A stretch of DNA of 64,000 bases from Undibacterium sp. YM2. Its GTDB lineage: Bacteria; Pseudomonadota; Gammaproteobacteria; Burkholderiales; Burkholderiaceae_D. The DNA is taken from contig NZ_AP018442.1 of assembly GCF_009937975.1 (NCBI RefSeq), positions 111,364-175,363 of the forward strand, read 5' to 3'. The position numbers and the translations under genes are program-made. The notes under the pieces are model-generated. The model saw only the letters and a program-made list of their open reading frames with translations, had not been told where the DNA came from and did not search any database. Below are positions 1 to 8,106 of the stretch, one piece after another. Numbering within the stretch: the first letter of the stretch is position 1; every line of letters starts with the position of its first letter.

Positions 1-421
1 TATCTTGCAATACACCCTGATTTGACAATGCCTGCACGTGATTGCCGTCGGCATCCACCAGAAAACCTTTGCTGTCAAATTTAAACGATCCATCGCGTGT
101 ATAAAATGTCTGTCCTTTGCTATCGCGCAAGACAAAAAAACCGTTACCGTCAACTGCTACGTCCAGATCATTTCCCGTCTGATTTATTTGCCCCTGAGCA
201 AAATTAACGACACTTGGCAATGTGGCCAGGCCGGCTCCTGATGAAGCGCCCTGATGTCCACCAGTGGTGCTATTCCCTTCATGTGAAAAAAAACTGCTGA
301 ATTTCGCATTCGAGCCTTTGAATCCTGGGGTGTTCAGATTGGCAACGTTATTACTGATAGTCTGCAACTCTTTGGAAAAGCCAGTCAATCCAGTAGTCGC
401 AATTTTTATTGAGGTCAGCAT
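1..421 (-). CDS. flgE: Flagellar hook protein FlgE, N-terminal part (cut by window edge)
   Basis: The minus strand from an ATG at 421 encodes about 140 residues with the FlgE/FlgG-type rod-hook N-terminus: an MLTSIKIATTGLTGF start, then SNNVANLNTPGFKG, the conserved helix and loop of axial flagellar proteins. The downstream DLDVAVDGNGFF and YTRDGSFKFD segments are also typical of the hook/rod family. FlgE polymerises into the flexible hook outside the cell. It sits 23 bp after flgD, its scaffold protein, with an AAGGAAA ribosome site about 5 nt upstream. The gene runs off the start of the window, so its length and C-terminus cannot be judged. FlgF or FlgG is unlikely because both occur elsewhere in the operon and the flgD-flgE order is the family norm. 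Confidence 0.9.
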   Translation of the reverse strand, partial: MLTSIKIATTGLTGFSKELQTISNNVANLNTPGFKGSNAKFSSFFSHEGNSTTGGHQGASSGAGLATLPSVVNFAQGQINQTGNDLDVAVDGNGFFVLRDSKGQTFYTRDGSFKFDSKGFLVDADGNHVQALSNQGVLQD

Positions 422-444
422 TGTATTTCCTTACTTGGATCGCG

Positions 445-846
445 TTAGCGAATATCAAAAACTTGTTTGAGGGCCACGCCAGAAATATCCTGGCCAGTCG
501 TCGGATGAATGGTCAATACAGGTGCATTGCCACTCACTGAAATATCAGTTACCGTGCCGGTTGCTGTAGCACCACCAGTAACAACACTCACAACATGACC
601 AAGCAAACCGACTGATTGCACTGCTGTTTGCACAGCCAATAACTGGTTGACGCTGGCAGTCAATTCCTGCGTCTGCGCTAATTGGGAAAATTGAGCAAGT
701 TGAGCGACGAATGCGGTATTGTCCATGGGTTTTAAGGGGTCTTGTGCATTCAGTTGCGTCAACAGAATTTTTAGAAAATCCTGCTGATTAATATGAGCCT
801 GACCATTGGTCGCAGAACTTACTGGACTTACACTGTTGAGCGCCAT
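445..846 (-). CDS. flgD: Flagellar hook assembly scaffold protein FlgD (short form)
   Basis: This 133-residue protein carries the conserved FlgD N-terminal block INQQDFLKILLTQLNAQDP with PMDNTAFVAQLAQFSQL (about residues 19-56), the export and cap-forming region. FlgD forms a temporary cap on which FlgE subunits assemble and is then discarded. It is short compared with the usual roughly 220 residues: the C-terminal tudor/FNIII part is reduced to a small beta segment (VVSVVTGG to the end). Minimal FlgD proteins are known, so this need not be a truncation. It starts 1 bp after the preceding fliK-position gene and is followed by flgE. The call is firm; only the functional consequence of the short C-terminus is uncertain. 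Confidence 0.9.
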   Translation of the reverse strand: MALNSVSPVSSATNGQAHINQQDFLKILLTQLNAQDPLKPMDNTAFVAQLAQFSQLAQTQELTASVNQLLAVQTAVQSVGLLGHVVSVVTGGATATGTVTDISVSGNAPVLTIHPTTGQDISGVALKQVFDIR

Positions 847-847
847 A

Positions 848-1876
848 TTAACGGCCTTTCTTTACATAACTGAACGGAACATTGCGAGCACTTGCTTCAT
901 CTGACTTCACTACGGCTTCGTCACCTTGAAATATCCTTACTTCACTATCTCCATCAGTGTTTTTATATTTAAAAACAAGCTTTCCGTTAATCGTAGCACC
1001 ATTCAAACGCAAGCCTGATTCAGTCATTTCCCTGGTCAATTGTCTGATTAGTTGAGGTGTTTGCTCAGTATTGATTTCCTGGTCCCTGATCCAGACATTG
1101 ACGTTCTGATCTTCAGTAGTAATATGCATCATACGTTTTTGCCAAATCTGCTTATCGAGCTCTTGCTCACGCACCGCAGCCTTTGCCTCGTCAGCAGGCT
1201 CCTGGCTCTCAGCATGAACTTCGTTTTGATCCTGGGTTTGGCCTGGCAAGGTATTGCGGGACAAGCCTGCTGCACGCGGAGAAGCTGTCAGCGGCTGGGA
1301 AATTTCCATGGAACTATTTTTATTAACTGACACTTCACCTGTGATTTTCTGAGTAAAAATAACATCCGATGTGAAAGGCAGCGTCGATCCAGCACTCGCA
1401 TTCGCTTTCACATCAGGCGCAATTGCTTCCATGCCTGCGCTTTGTTTTTCAAGCTGTGCTTGTTGCTCACCTGCTGCCCTTGTTTGCGAGAGTTCTGGAG
1501 CATTTGCGCTGTCTGAAACTGTTTGTGCTACTGCAGCAATATTATCCGTGCTGATGACATGATTTTCGACACTGGCGACTTTTCTTGCCACAGGAGAAAC
1601 TGGATAAACACTTCTTTTTGCCGTAGCTTGCTTTTCGCGTGATGTGGCGCTTTCCGGTAAATTATCCAGAGAAGGTATAGCGGATTTGAAAGTAGATTTT
1701 TGCGTCTGGATTGCAGTTGCGTTAAAACTGCCATGCAGATTTGCATCTTTCATCATGGACAGTTCCATTTGCCGAATCCAGTTCTCATGTTGGCTGCTCA
1801 TGTCACTCTTCCCACTCTGCGCTTCACGTGTTGCGGCATCAGGATGCACTTGCATGAATGAACTAATTTTTGTCAT
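848..1876 (-). CDS. Probable flagellar hook-length control protein (FliK position)
   Basis: A 342-residue, low-complexity Ser/Ala/Gln/Glu-rich protein with a small structured C-terminal part (around LIRQLTREMTESGLRLNG and the following GKLVFKYKN). A long disordered N-terminal ruler followed by a compact C-terminal domain, placed between fliJ and flgD, is the layout of FliK. FliK measures the hook and switches export specificity through FlhB. The usual FliK C-terminal LRLxPxxLG signature is not visible, so the assignment rests mainly on position and architecture. The start is taken at the ATG at 1876 because it overlaps the fliJ stop as ATGA; an in-frame upstream start at 1909 would need a longer overlap with fliJ. 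Confidence 0.55.
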   Translation of the reverse strand: MTKISSFMQVHPDAATREAQSGKSDMSSQHENWIRQMELSMMKDANLHGSFNATAIQTQKSTFKSAIPSLDNLPESATSREKQATAKRSVYPVSPVARKVASVENHVISTDNIAAVAQTVSDSANAPELSQTRAAGEQQAQLEKQSAGMEAIAPDVKANASAGSTLPFTSDVIFTQKITGEVSVNKNSSMEISQPLTASPRAAGLSRNTLPGQTQDQNEVHAESQEPADEAKAAVREQELDKQIWQKRMMHITTEDQNVNVWIRDQEINTEQTPQLIRQLTREMTESGLRLNGATINGKLVFKYKNTDGDSEVRIFQGDEAVVKSDEASARNVPFSYVKKGR

Positions 1877-2340
1877 GTTGTCTTTATCCAGTGCATACGT
1901 TGCAACCAATTATCATCAGACAATTGATATTCTTTTTTTGCAGCTTCCAGATCAAATTCATGGGCCATAGCCTCTTTATTTTTTTCCAGGTTATCTACAA
2001 ACTTCCTGACTTCGTTCAATCGCCTCTGCGCATCATCGCGCACCTGCAACATTTCTTGTAACTGCATACTCTCTTGTTGTTGCTGGTTCTGCATTTGCAA
2101 CATGTACATATGGGCCATGCGCTGTACATCAATATTAATAAGGGCCTTATTCTGCCTTTGTTTGATTAACTCGGTACGGGCAGAAGCTATCGCCTGGGCA
2201 AGACTGTCAACTTTTGCTTGTTGTTCTTTTACAGATGCATTATGTCCTGCCAGCTCCTGATAGAGGTCATTGACTTCCCACTCTTTCAACTTCAAGACAG
2301 GCTCCAACCCGTATTGAAATCCCCTTCGGTCCTTGGTCAT
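1873..2340 (-). CDS. fliJ: Flagellar export protein FliJ
   Basis: A 155-residue, almost wholly alpha-helical and charged protein predicted to form a long antiparallel coiled coil, with a Gln/Met-rich middle (around residues 80-100). The N-terminal pattern RRGFQYGLEPVLKLKEWEVNDL matches FliJ, whose first helix starts with a similar F-x-L-x-x-L-L-x-L-K block. FliJ is the stalk inside the FliI ATPase ring and links ATP hydrolysis to the FlhA export gate. The start overlaps the fliI stop as ATGA, and its own stop overlaps the next ATG in the same way, so the three genes are probably translationally coupled. Sequence conservation in FliJ is low; the neighbourhood strongly supports the call. Confidence 0.85.
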   Translation of the reverse strand: MTKDRRGFQYGLEPVLKLKEWEVNDLYQELAGHNASVKEQQAKVDSLAQAIASARTELIKQRQNKALINIDVQRMAHMYMLQMQNQQQQESMQLQEMLQVRDDAQRRLNEVRKFVDNLEKNKEAMAHEFDLEAAKKEYQLSDDNWLQRMHWIKTT

Positions 2341-3680
2341 TGCAGTACCCCGTCACTTTGCGTTTCTTGCTTCCCTGCATTGCACAAGATATCGCGTAAT
2401 TGCACAACGACCTGCTCGCGCCCAAGTACATCTTCATCACGCTGACGCAAAAAACTGGTCAAATGAGGCCATAGTTGAATTGCCTGATCAATCTCGGCAC
2501 TGCTGCCAGCGCGATATGCACCCATGTCTATTAACTGTCGGTTGCGCTCATAGCTGGCCATATTTTCCAGAGCTTCATGCACCAAGGCCTGATCTTCAGA
2601 AGAGATTAAATCCCCCAACAAGCGACTCACGCTATGCAAAACATCAATAGCCGGGTAATGACCTTGTTGTGCCAGGCGACGGGACAACATGATGTGCCCA
2701 TCCAAAGTTGCTCTCAACATGTCGGAAACCGGCTCGTTAAAGTCGTCCCCCTCGACCAGCACCGTGTACAGGGCAGTAATCGCACCACCAGACGAAGCGG
2801 TACCGCAGCGCTCACACAACTCCGGAATTTCAGCAAAAACAGAGGGCGTATAACCGCGAGCCGTTGGTGGCTCGCCTACCGACAAACCAATCTCGCGCTT
2901 TGCCATGGCAAAACGCGTCACAGAATCCATCGTCAGCATGACTTGCTTGCCATTGTCCCGAAAATACTCAGCAATCGCAGTAGCTGCGTAGGCTGCCCTG
3001 GCACGTGCCAAGGCTGGCTGATCAGACGTAGCAACGATCACAACAGAACGCTTGATCCCTTCTGCGCCCAAATGTTTTTCTATGAACTCGCGTACTTCAC
3101 GACCACGTTCACCAATCAAGGCAATCACATTCACATCAGCAACGGTATGGCGCGAAATCATGCCTAATAAAGTACTCTTCCCTACGCCACTACCAGCAAA
3201 TATGCCTACGCGTTGTCCTTTGCCTATAGTGAGCAGGCCATCAATGCAGCGCACTCCCGTTTCCAGTATCTCTTTGATACGTGGTCTGGACAGAGGATTC
3301 AGCGGCATCGCCTTCAATGGCCGGTATTCTGATGCCTGCATCAAAGGTTTTCCATCCAAAGGGTCACCAAAGGCATCAATGACACGACCGAGCAGATGCT
3401 CACCGACTGCAATGCGGGGTAATTGCCCGGTGGCCAAAACCTCACTTCCAACACCAATGCCGTGAATTTCACCATAAGGCATCAGCATCACTCGGCCATC
3501 ACGCAAGCCAACTACTTCCGCTTTTATTTTATGGTCTGCGTAACGGGTACTGATTTCACAAATTTCGCCGACAAGCACATCAGGGCCTGTTGACTCAATG
3601 CTCAAACCTGCCAGCTGACGCACATGTCCCATTTTCTTTACAAAATCAGCCGCCCTGACTGCGTCGAGTATGTGCTGCAT
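2337..3680 (-). CDS. fliI: Flagellum-specific ATPase FliI
   Basis: The 447-residue product is an F1-beta-like ATPase of the FliI/SctN family. The Walker A loop AGSGVGKST lies at residues 162-170 and the Walker B strand VMLTMDSVTR at 247-256, with the conserved GERGREV motif at about 190-196. The hexamer sits under the export gate and unloads substrates from chaperones. The ATG at 3680 is chosen: it has AGGG about 8 nt upstream and overlaps the end of a mini-ORF (TGATCATG). A GTG at 3710 would add ten residues but lacks a convincing ribosome site. FliI normally works with the regulator FliH, for which no gene is recognisable here. Confidence 0.95.
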   Translation of the reverse strand: MQHILDAVRAADFVKKMGHVRQLAGLSIESTGPDVLVGEICEISTRYADHKIKAEVVGLRDGRVMLMPYGEIHGIGVGSEVLATGQLPRIAVGEHLLGRVIDAFGDPLDGKPLMQASEYRPLKAMPLNPLSRPRIKEILETGVRCIDGLLTIGKGQRVGIFAGSGVGKSTLLGMISRHTVADVNVIALIGERGREVREFIEKHLGAEGIKRSVVIVATSDQPALARARAAYAATAIAEYFRDNGKQVMLTMDSVTRFAMAKREIGLSVGEPPTARGYTPSVFAEIPELCERCGTASSGGAITALYTVLVEGDDFNEPVSDMLRATLDGHIMLSRRLAQQGHYPAIDVLHSVSRLLGDLISSEDQALVHEALENMASYERNRQLIDMGAYRAGSSAEIDQAIQLWPHLTSFLRQRDEDVLGREQVVVQLRDILCNAGKQETQSDGVLQ

Positions 3681-3682
3681 GA

Positions 3683-3772
3683 TCAAACCCTGGCCTTTTG
3701 CAGTAAGCACGGATGTGCAGAAGCCTCAAGCAGCCGAGTCTGTCTGACACCATACTTTTTCTGCATCACCAT
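3683..3772 (-). CDS. 29-codon mini-ORF coupled to its neighbours
   Basis: Between the 169-aa gene and fliI there is a small reading frame starting MVMQKKYGVRQTRLLEASAH and ending in TGA. Its ATG overlaps the stop of the upstream gene (TGATG) and its stop lies two bases from the fliI ATG (TGATCATG). This geometry lets ribosomes move from one gene to the next without leaving the mRNA, as at the other junctions of the operon. It may be a real small protein, a relic of fliH (which belongs at this place), or merely a coupling leader. No homology is recognised, and 29 codons can arise by chance. Confidence 0.3.
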   Translation of the reverse strand: MVMQKKYGVRQTRLLEASAHPCLLQKARV

Positions 3773-4281
3773 CACAGTCCAATAACTCCTAACATGCGCT
3801 GTTTCCAGGATTTTTTCTCGTGGGCATTTCCCGAAAAATCCAGAGAATTGCGACGGACATTCTTTAGCTCTTCATGCAAATGTACTCTCATCGCTTGCCT
3901 TACTTGGAAACCAGGTTCTGGTAATTGCATCTGCAGTATCTTGGCTACCTGTGTTTCATGCAAGGTATCAAGAAATTGTTCTTTCCAGGGCCAGCTTTCC
4001 AAGGCCAAAACTTGCTTGAGCATCCAAAGCGGTTCATCCCTCAGCACCATTTGCATCTCGCTCGCAGACGCCGCCTGCAAATCGTCGAGTCGCTCACCAG
4101 TTTCAGATATGCCCAAACTGGTCAGTATATTTCTATCTGCCGGGATACCCAACTCACGCAACTCAGCAAGATGGTCCCGCAATTGCGATCTATCATCGAC
4201 ATTCAATTGCTCAAGTATCCAGCGCTGATCCGCTTCATTCAGACCATGCAAGAGCAAGGCAGATTGCCTGTAAGCTGACAT
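3772..4281 (-). CDS. Uncharacterised flagellar-operon protein in the fliG/fliH position
   Basis: A 169-residue soluble, helical protein lies between fliF and fliI, where fliG and fliH are normally found. The N-terminal part (SALLLHGLNEADQRWILEQL, then a Leu-rich helix) has a pattern loosely like the first helices of FliG (alanine/leucine helix, then a helix ending in L-x-x-L), but the FliG middle and C-terminal torque domains are absent and it is half the length of FliG. It also lacks recognisable FliH features. A Trp-Pro-Trp-Lys segment stands out at about residue 112. The ATG at 4281 shares one base with the fliF stop (TGATG). It could be a divergent C-ring adaptor or export factor; the function is unknown. 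Confidence 0.7.
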   Translation of the reverse strand: MSAYRQSALLLHGLNEADQRWILEQLNVDDRSQLRDHLAELRELGIPADRNILTSLGISETGERLDDLQAASASEMQMVLRDEPLWMLKQVLALESWPWKEQFLDTLHETQVAKILQMQLPEPGFQVRQAMRVHLHEELKNVRRNSLDFSGNAHEKKSWKQRMLGVIGL

Positions 4282-5765
4282 CAATTGCGCTCCAAGGGGC
4301 TTGTCCTGGCATTTTCCAGCCAGTCTCTTACCTGTGCCAAAAGTCGCCTTCTATCATCGTCACTCAAGTTTCTTACCTGAACCGGGCGACGAGTCAAACG
4401 AATAACCAGAACAAACAGGAAAAATCCAGCTAATCCGGCCAAAATCAAAATTACATAGTCATTTTTAAAAACAAAACCGTGGCTAGCCACATCCTCAACA
4501 GCTTTACCCGACGGATTTGCAATTCGCTCTTCGATCAGTAATTCCCTGCCAGCAGGAACTACATCACCAGTGGCTGGGGCTGAAGCAGCATTGGAAATCT
4601 GCTCAACCGTATATACAGCGATCACATCTCCGCGAGACTTGTCGATGCCCACGGCAGCAGCCAATAATTCTTTCAGTTTTTCCAGTTGGGCTGGCTGCAT
4701 GGCATGTCGCACGACGACAGCGATATTGACATGATTGACAGCACCAGCGGACGAGATGACTTGCTCCACTTTGCGCCCAACCTGGTACTCCACCTCGCGG
4801 CTGCTTTGCGTCACATCTCCAGAAACGGGATTATTCGTTGTCTCAGATTTGTTGCCGCGACTGGTTTCATTGGCTGTCTGCTTGTCCTTGACGATAACAC
4901 CTGTGGGCTGGCCTTCGTACTTGGAGTCAGCGGCCAAGGGGCTCTCTGTCGTCGTCTTCTTTTGTTCATGATTGAGCGTTACATCAATACTCGCAATGCC
5001 TTGTCCGGCACCAAAAGTCTTGTCCAGCACTTCAAGTACTTTTTTGTTCAAATACGCTTCGATCGCGCGTTTCTCATCCAGGCCGCTGGATGAGGAAATC
5101 ATCTCCTGCCCAGCTTCTGGACTCTTCTTGGTCAGCGCAATGCCATGCTGGTCCAAAATGGTGACATCATTGGGTTTAATATCTGGCACTGCAGCACCGA
5201 CCAGGCGCTGTATGCCTTGTATCTGTGCCGAGTCAAGGTTTTTCCCGGGCTTGACCGCAATCGTGATAGATGCCTTGGGCTGAGTGCCCGTTTTCTTGAA
5301 CAAGGCTTGTTCAGCCAGCACCAGATGAACGCGTACTGACTGCACTTCATCCAATGCAGAAATAGTGCGCGTCAATTCACCTTGCAAGGCACGCTGATAA
5401 TTGATTTTTTGCGCAAACTCTGTCATGCCGACTTCGCTATTGTTAAATAGCTCAAAGCCAACCGCGCCACGCAATGGTAATTCTTTACCAGCCAGTTTCA
5501 GGCGAGTTTTATACACCAGATCAGCTGGTACCAAAATTGTGTTACCGCTGCCAACCAGACGATATGGGACTTTCATTTGATCCAGTTCAGCTACCATGGT
5601 CGAAGCATCTTGTGGTGCCAACTCAGCAAACAGCACCTGATAGTCTGTGCGCAAAGTCATGGACCCAAAAGCCACAACGGCGACCACGATGAGCAAGACG
5701 CCAAAAATCAGCCCGAAACGGGCACGACGATCCATACGTCGCCAAAATTCATAAAAATCGTTCAC
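4281..5765 (-). CDS. fliF: Flagellar MS-ring protein FliF
   Basis: A 494-residue FliF. A first membrane helix (about residues 17-37) is followed by the SctJ-like ring-building domain (TDYQVLFAELAPQDA, later NYQRALQGELTRTI and VRVHLVLAEQALF), the FliF-specific beta-collar region with Ser/Thr-rich loops, and a second membrane helix near residues 433-455. FliF forms the MS ring in the inner membrane on which the rod, export gate and C ring assemble. It is shorter than the roughly 550-residue standard, mainly in the collar and the cytoplasmic tail. The short tail (DDDRRRLLAQVRDWLENA) should contact FliG, for which no gene is seen nearby. Translation starts at GTG, with AAGG about 9 nt upstream. 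Confidence 0.95.
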   Translation of the reverse strand: MNDFYEFWRRMDRRARFGLIFGVLLIVVAVVAFGSMTLRTDYQVLFAELAPQDASTMVAELDQMKVPYRLVGSGNTILVPADLVYKTRLKLAGKELPLRGAVGFELFNNSEVGMTEFAQKINYQRALQGELTRTISALDEVQSVRVHLVLAEQALFKKTGTQPKASITIAVKPGKNLDSAQIQGIQRLVGAAVPDIKPNDVTILDQHGIALTKKSPEAGQEMISSSSGLDEKRAIEAYLNKKVLEVLDKTFGAGQGIASIDVTLNHEQKKTTTESPLAADSKYEGQPTGVIVKDKQTANETSRGNKSETTNNPVSGDVTQSSREVEYQVGRKVEQVISSAGAVNHVNIAVVVRHAMQPAQLEKLKELLAAAVGIDKSRGDVIAVYTVEQISNAASAPATGDVVPAGRELLIEERIANPSGKAVEDVASHGFVFKNDYVILILAGLAGFFLFVLVIRLTRRPVQVRNLSDDDRRRLLAQVRDWLENARTSPLERN

Positions 5766-5776
5766 GTACTATTGCC

Positions 5777-6106
5777 TTAAACTTGCATCTGTAAAATTTC
5801 ACGGTAGGCATCAAGCACATGATTCCTGACCTGCATGACAAGCTGCATGGACAGTTTTGCCTGTTCCAGATTAATCATGACCTGATGCAAATTGCTTGCA
5901 TCTCCGGCTGCCAGTTGTTGCACACCTTTATCAGCAGTCAGCAATTGATCATTCACCTGTGACAACTGGTCAGAGAACCAATTGGAAAACTGCGCGGCCG
6001 GAGGTGTCGTCATAGCCTGAGCATTGGACGCTGATAACGAAGCTGAGGTATTTAACTCGGGCATGGAAATCGCGGGCAAAAAATTGACTGCTTCGACCGT
6101 CATCAT
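5777..6106 (-). CDS. fliE: Flagellar hook-basal body protein FliE
   Basis: A 109-residue FliE with the family C-terminus: VMINLEQAKLSMQLVMQVRN followed by VLDAYREILQMQV. FliE connects the MS ring to the proximal rod and is the first rod component exported. A strong GGAGG site in the end of flgC lies 3 nt before the first ATG (6106) and 6 nt before the second (6103); the second may be the true start. The stop/start overlap with flgC is ATGATG. The order flgB-flgC-fliE-fliF is the usual one for rod genes. Confidence 0.93.
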   Translation of the reverse strand: MMTVEAVNFLPAISMPELNTSASLSASNAQAMTTPPAAQFSNWFSDQLSQVNDQLLTADKGVQQLAAGDASNLHQVMINLEQAKLSMQLVMQVRNHVLDAYREILQMQV

Positions 6107-6537
6107 GATCCTCCTAATTCCAGTGCTTTCAAGGCCATGCGTTTTGCCGCATTCATGGCTACCACGTTTGCTTCATAAGCGCGCAAGGCGGTGGATATAT
6201 TCACCATTTCCGTCACATGATTAATACCAGGCATGGACACATAGCCTTTATCGTCCGCATCAGGGTTGCCTGGCTCATAAACCTTGCGCGGCGCAACGTC
6301 CAGCTCTTCCACCTTGGCGACCTGCACACCGCGCAGATTGGCACCTGACAACCGTTCAAAATCAAGGGAAAAATTATCATTGGCCTCTACCACTTTGACA
6401 TTCAAAGGACGGTACAATTTCCCATCTGCGCCCTTGGTGCTATGCAAGTTCGCAATATTATTGGCCGTGGTATCAAGACGTAGCTTTTCTACATTCATGC
6501 CGGTTGCACTGATCGCAAATGCGTTACGGTAATCCAT
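6103..6537 (-). CDS. flgC: Flagellar proximal rod protein FlgC
   Basis: A 144-residue rod protein. It has the axial-protein N-terminus (FAISATGMNVEKLRLDTTANNIAN at about residues 8-31) and the FlgC C-terminus with NHVTEMVNISTALRAYEANV. A short insert-rich centre (RPLNVKVVEAND) is usual for FlgC. The start is taken at the ATG at 6537, which overlaps the flgB stop as TGATG; a TTG one codon upstream also lies in frame but is less likely. It forms the proximal rod with FlgB and FlgF. Confidence 0.93.
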   Translation of the reverse strand: MDYRNAFAISATGMNVEKLRLDTTANNIANLHSTKGADGKLYRPLNVKVVEANDNFSLDFERLSGANLRGVQVAKVEELDVAPRKVYEPGNPDADDKGYVSMPGINHVTEMVNISTALRAYEANVVAMNAAKRMALKALELGGS

Positions 6538-6920
6538 CAACGTTTCCCTTCTGCGATGGCTGAACTGAGAATAGAAATATGTTTGCCCATCGCCTTCAAG
6601 AGCGCCTCATACTGCACCGTGTTTTGTGCCATATTGCCGACCTCGGTGTCTAGAAGAGCTGTACGGTCAGCATCAGTGACCGGTGCCAGTCTTTCAATAA
6701 AGGGTTGGACTCCACGCAGCATATCCGGCTGTACAATTTTTCCCTGTGCCAGCGTAGAACGAACTGCATCCATTTGCTGTTCAAAATTAACGCTGGCCGG
6801 ACGGTAACCAGCGGTATTGACGTTGGCAATATTATTTGCGATGGCCTGGTGCCGGAGGCTGGCAGCATCAAGCGCTGTTTTCAGCATATCCATCGTTACT
6901 GCTTCAGCTTTTCCAAACAT
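6537..6920 (-). CDS. flgB: Flagellar proximal rod protein FlgB
   Basis: A 127-residue FlgB with the rod-family N-terminus (LRHQAIANNIANVNTAGYRP) and the C-terminal helix VQYEALLKAMGKHISIL. The ATG at 6920 is chosen: GGAAA lies about 9 nt upstream, and the in-frame extension to 6965 gives a 15-residue addition foreign to the family. It lies 53 bp downstream of flgI, the largest gap in this part of the operon, so a weak internal promoter is possible though none is clear. FlgB is the most membrane-proximal rod subunit. Confidence 0.92.
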   Translation of the reverse strand: MFGKAEAVTMDMLKTALDAASLRHQAIANNIANVNTAGYRPASVNFEQQMDAVRSTLAQGKIVQPDMLRGVQPFIERLAPVTDADRTALLDTEVGNMAQNTVQYEALLKAMGKHISILSSAIAEGKR

Positions 6921-6973
6921 CTGACATTTCCAAATTCGGTTAATCGGTATAAAACTTTTTTGCACTCATCAGC

Positions 6974-8106
6974 TTACTGGATAATCAAGTCAGCCCTTAA
7001 AGCGCCAGAGGCTTTGACTGCACGCAAGATAGAAATAATATCCCTGGTGCTGGTCTTGATGCGGGTCAATGCCTGTATCAGATCTGCGACTGTATTATTT
7101 GAAGCACTCACAAAACCTGACTCATTTTTTTCTGAAACATTGATGCGTGAATTTGACACTGTTTCAGTACGCACTTCTGCGGCAGTGTTTCTGACCAGTA
7201 TAGGCTGTGAAACCGAATTGTCCGTGATGATGGATAACTTAAGATCACCATGAGATACAACTACCTTCGCAATTTTTACATCTCCACCAGAGACGATGGT
7301 ACCGGTTCTCTCATCGACCACTACGCGCGCCCTGGTATCAGGTTCTATGCTGAGTTTTTCTATGCGGGTCACAAAATCAACCAGATATTCCCGGTCTGCT
7401 GCCGGTACACGAATCTCCACCCCTTCGGCATCAAGTGCTTTTGCCAGTGGTTCACCAAAGGCGGTATTGATGGCAGCAGCAATTCTTGACGAGGTCGTAA
7501 AATCTGCATCAGTCAGGGTAAAAGTCATGATGTTTTCATTACTCATGATCTTGGCCTGTACGCCTACTTCAACTATCGCCCCAGCAGGAATAGAGCCTAC
7601 AGTGGGGTGATTTTTTTGCGCCACATTCCCATTCATGTCGTATTTGTAGCCGCCAACAAACAAAGCCCCCTGCGCGAGCGCATAGACCTTGCCATTTGGC
7701 GCTTTCATTGGGGCTGTCAGCAAAGTCCCCCCACCAGGCTGCGGGCATCCCCTATGGATGTCACCGTCACATCTATGCTGTCACCCTGCCGGGCTACGGG
7801 TGGCAATTTGGCAGTGACCATGACTGCAGCAACATTACGGCTCAAGACCAGTTCAGGCTGCACTGCGACATCAAATTGTGCCAATACATTGGCAATGGAT
7901 TGGCGGGTTGCCTTGTTGTTGGGGGAATCTCCGGTATTCGCCAGGCCAGTGACCAGGCCGTAACCCACCAGGGCATTTTCACGCCAGCCAGCAAATTTGC
8001 CAAGGTCTTTCAACCTGACAGTTTCTACAGCCGTGACACTACCACTCAACGCAAGGAGAATCGTGGCAAGCACTAAGGCGCGCAATTTTGAGTTAAGAAA
8101 GAACAT
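6974..8106 (-). pseudogene. flgI: Flagellar P-ring protein FlgI, frameshifted in a G tract
   Basis: Two overlapping frames together make a full-length FlgI. The first (8106 down to 7717) gives a signal peptide (MFFLNSKLRALVLATILLAL..SGSVTA), then VRLKDLGKFAGWRENALVGYG and ends just after DVTVTSIGDARSLVGG. The second resumes with TLLTAPMKAPNGKVYALAQG and runs to RADLIIQ. The break falls at a run of six Gs on the coding strand; seven would restore a continuous reading frame of about 377 residues, the family's usual length. FlgI forms the periplasmic P ring. Whether this is a true mutation, a slippage site or a sequence error cannot be told from one sequence. The start ATG at 8106 overlaps the flgH stop by one base (TGATG). 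Confidence 0.88.
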
